From: CAZELM01 sp964512995
Lineage (GTDB): Bacteria > CSSED10-310
Length of the DNA: 7,049 nucleotides
Assembly: GCA_964512995.1 (NCBI GenBank)
Contig: CAZELM010000085.1
Span: forward strand, 1 to 7,049
Direction of reading: 5' to 3'
Part shown: positions 6,827 through 7,049 of the stretch, piece by piece
Position numbering within the stretch: position 1 is the first letter of the stretch
How the letters are laid out: each line of letters opens with the position of its first letter
The notes under the pieces: generated by a model
Seen by the model: only the letters and a program-made list of their open reading frames with translations
What the model was told of the DNA's origin: nothing
The model's database searches: none
Made by a program: the position numbers and the translations under genes

Positions 6827-6922
6827 CACTCCAATCAATGTAATACTCATGTCGATTCTCATCATTCACCCTGGTAACAATCCAACCGGTGATCAATGAG
6901 CCAATCCCTCATCATAAAATCG

Positions 6923-6951
6923 ATTATAGCCGCTCCAGATCAATTTGTCTT
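6923..6951 (-). promoter_or_regulatory. Sigma-70-type promoter of the collagen-like gene
   Basis: On the minus strand a perfect TATAAT -10 (6928-6923) lies 17 bases from AAGACA (6951-6946), which matches TTGACA at four of six positions. Transcription would start near 6916 and leave a leader of about 105 bases before the ATG at 6811. I see no strong hairpin or operator in the leader. Confidence 0.55.
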
Positions 6952-7008
6952 CATGGGATATAAGACTTGAGCGAATTTATTGGGGAACGATCCGAGAAGA
7001 ATGACTCA

Positions 7009-7042
7009 CACGAAGACGCGAACATCACGAAGGAGAACATTG
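7009..7042. repeat. Short tandem CACGAAG-type repeat at the right edge
   Basis: Two 17-base units, 7009-7025 and 7026-7042, each begin CACGAAG and share a GCGAACAT/AGAACATT-like second half. CACGAAG-rich intergenic repeats occur, as I recall, in several uncultured bacterial lineages, but I cannot verify that here. The element may continue past the window. No gene is seen between it and the promoter at 6951. Confidence 0.45.
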
Positions 7043-7049
7043 TTGACGT

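Noticed and set aside
6812..6865. Upstream start of the collagen-like protein at 6865
   Set aside because: It would put 18 residues before the signal peptide, while the ATG at 6811 has a well-placed AGGAGG.

Overview
The window looks like chromosomal DNA of an uncultured, moderate-GC bacterium, probably Gram-negative. This rests on the secreted collagen-like/fibrinogen-like protein, a Cas3-type helicase-nuclease and short edge repeats of a kind often dispersed in genomes. Nothing here fixes the phylum. Four protein genes are well supported: one on the plus strand, and three on the minus strand that occupy most of the window.

Layout, left to right. Bases 1-494 hold no convincing gene but carry two copies of a 47-bp direct repeat, 133 bp apart. 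Bases 495-1148 (+) encode an MT-A70 family adenine-N6 methyltransferase with an intact DPPW motif. It converges, across a 33-bp gap, on a minus-strand pair: a histidinol-phosphatase-like PHP protein (1182-2048) and, upstream of it, a Cas3-family protein (2050-4509). The pair is separated by a single base (TAA-A-ATG), so it is probably co-transcribed. A 274-bp gap follows, with a hairpin-plus-T-tract terminator facing the minus strand. Then comes a secreted collagen-like protein with a C-terminal fibrinogen-like domain (4784-6811). Its start has a strong Shine-Dalgarno and a good sigma-70-type promoter (TATAAT). The right edge carries a short tandem CACGAAG-type repeat.

The most interesting object is the Cas3 protein. 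Its order is helicase first, HD nuclease last, as in subtype I-G (formerly I-U, GSU0051-like) Cas3. No other cas gene or CRISPR array is in the window. All the expected HD-nuclease histidines and aspartates are present. Walker A is intact, but helicase motifs II, III, V and VI all depart from consensus. It sits in an apparent two-gene unit with a PHP metallophosphoesterase. This could be a stray piece of a type I-G locus, or a stand-alone HD-nuclease/ATPase module reused with a PHP enzyme. The sequence alone cannot decide between these.

The collagen-like gene is probably a separate transcription unit for an envelope or extracellular adhesin-type protein. The methyltransferase has no restriction partner in view.
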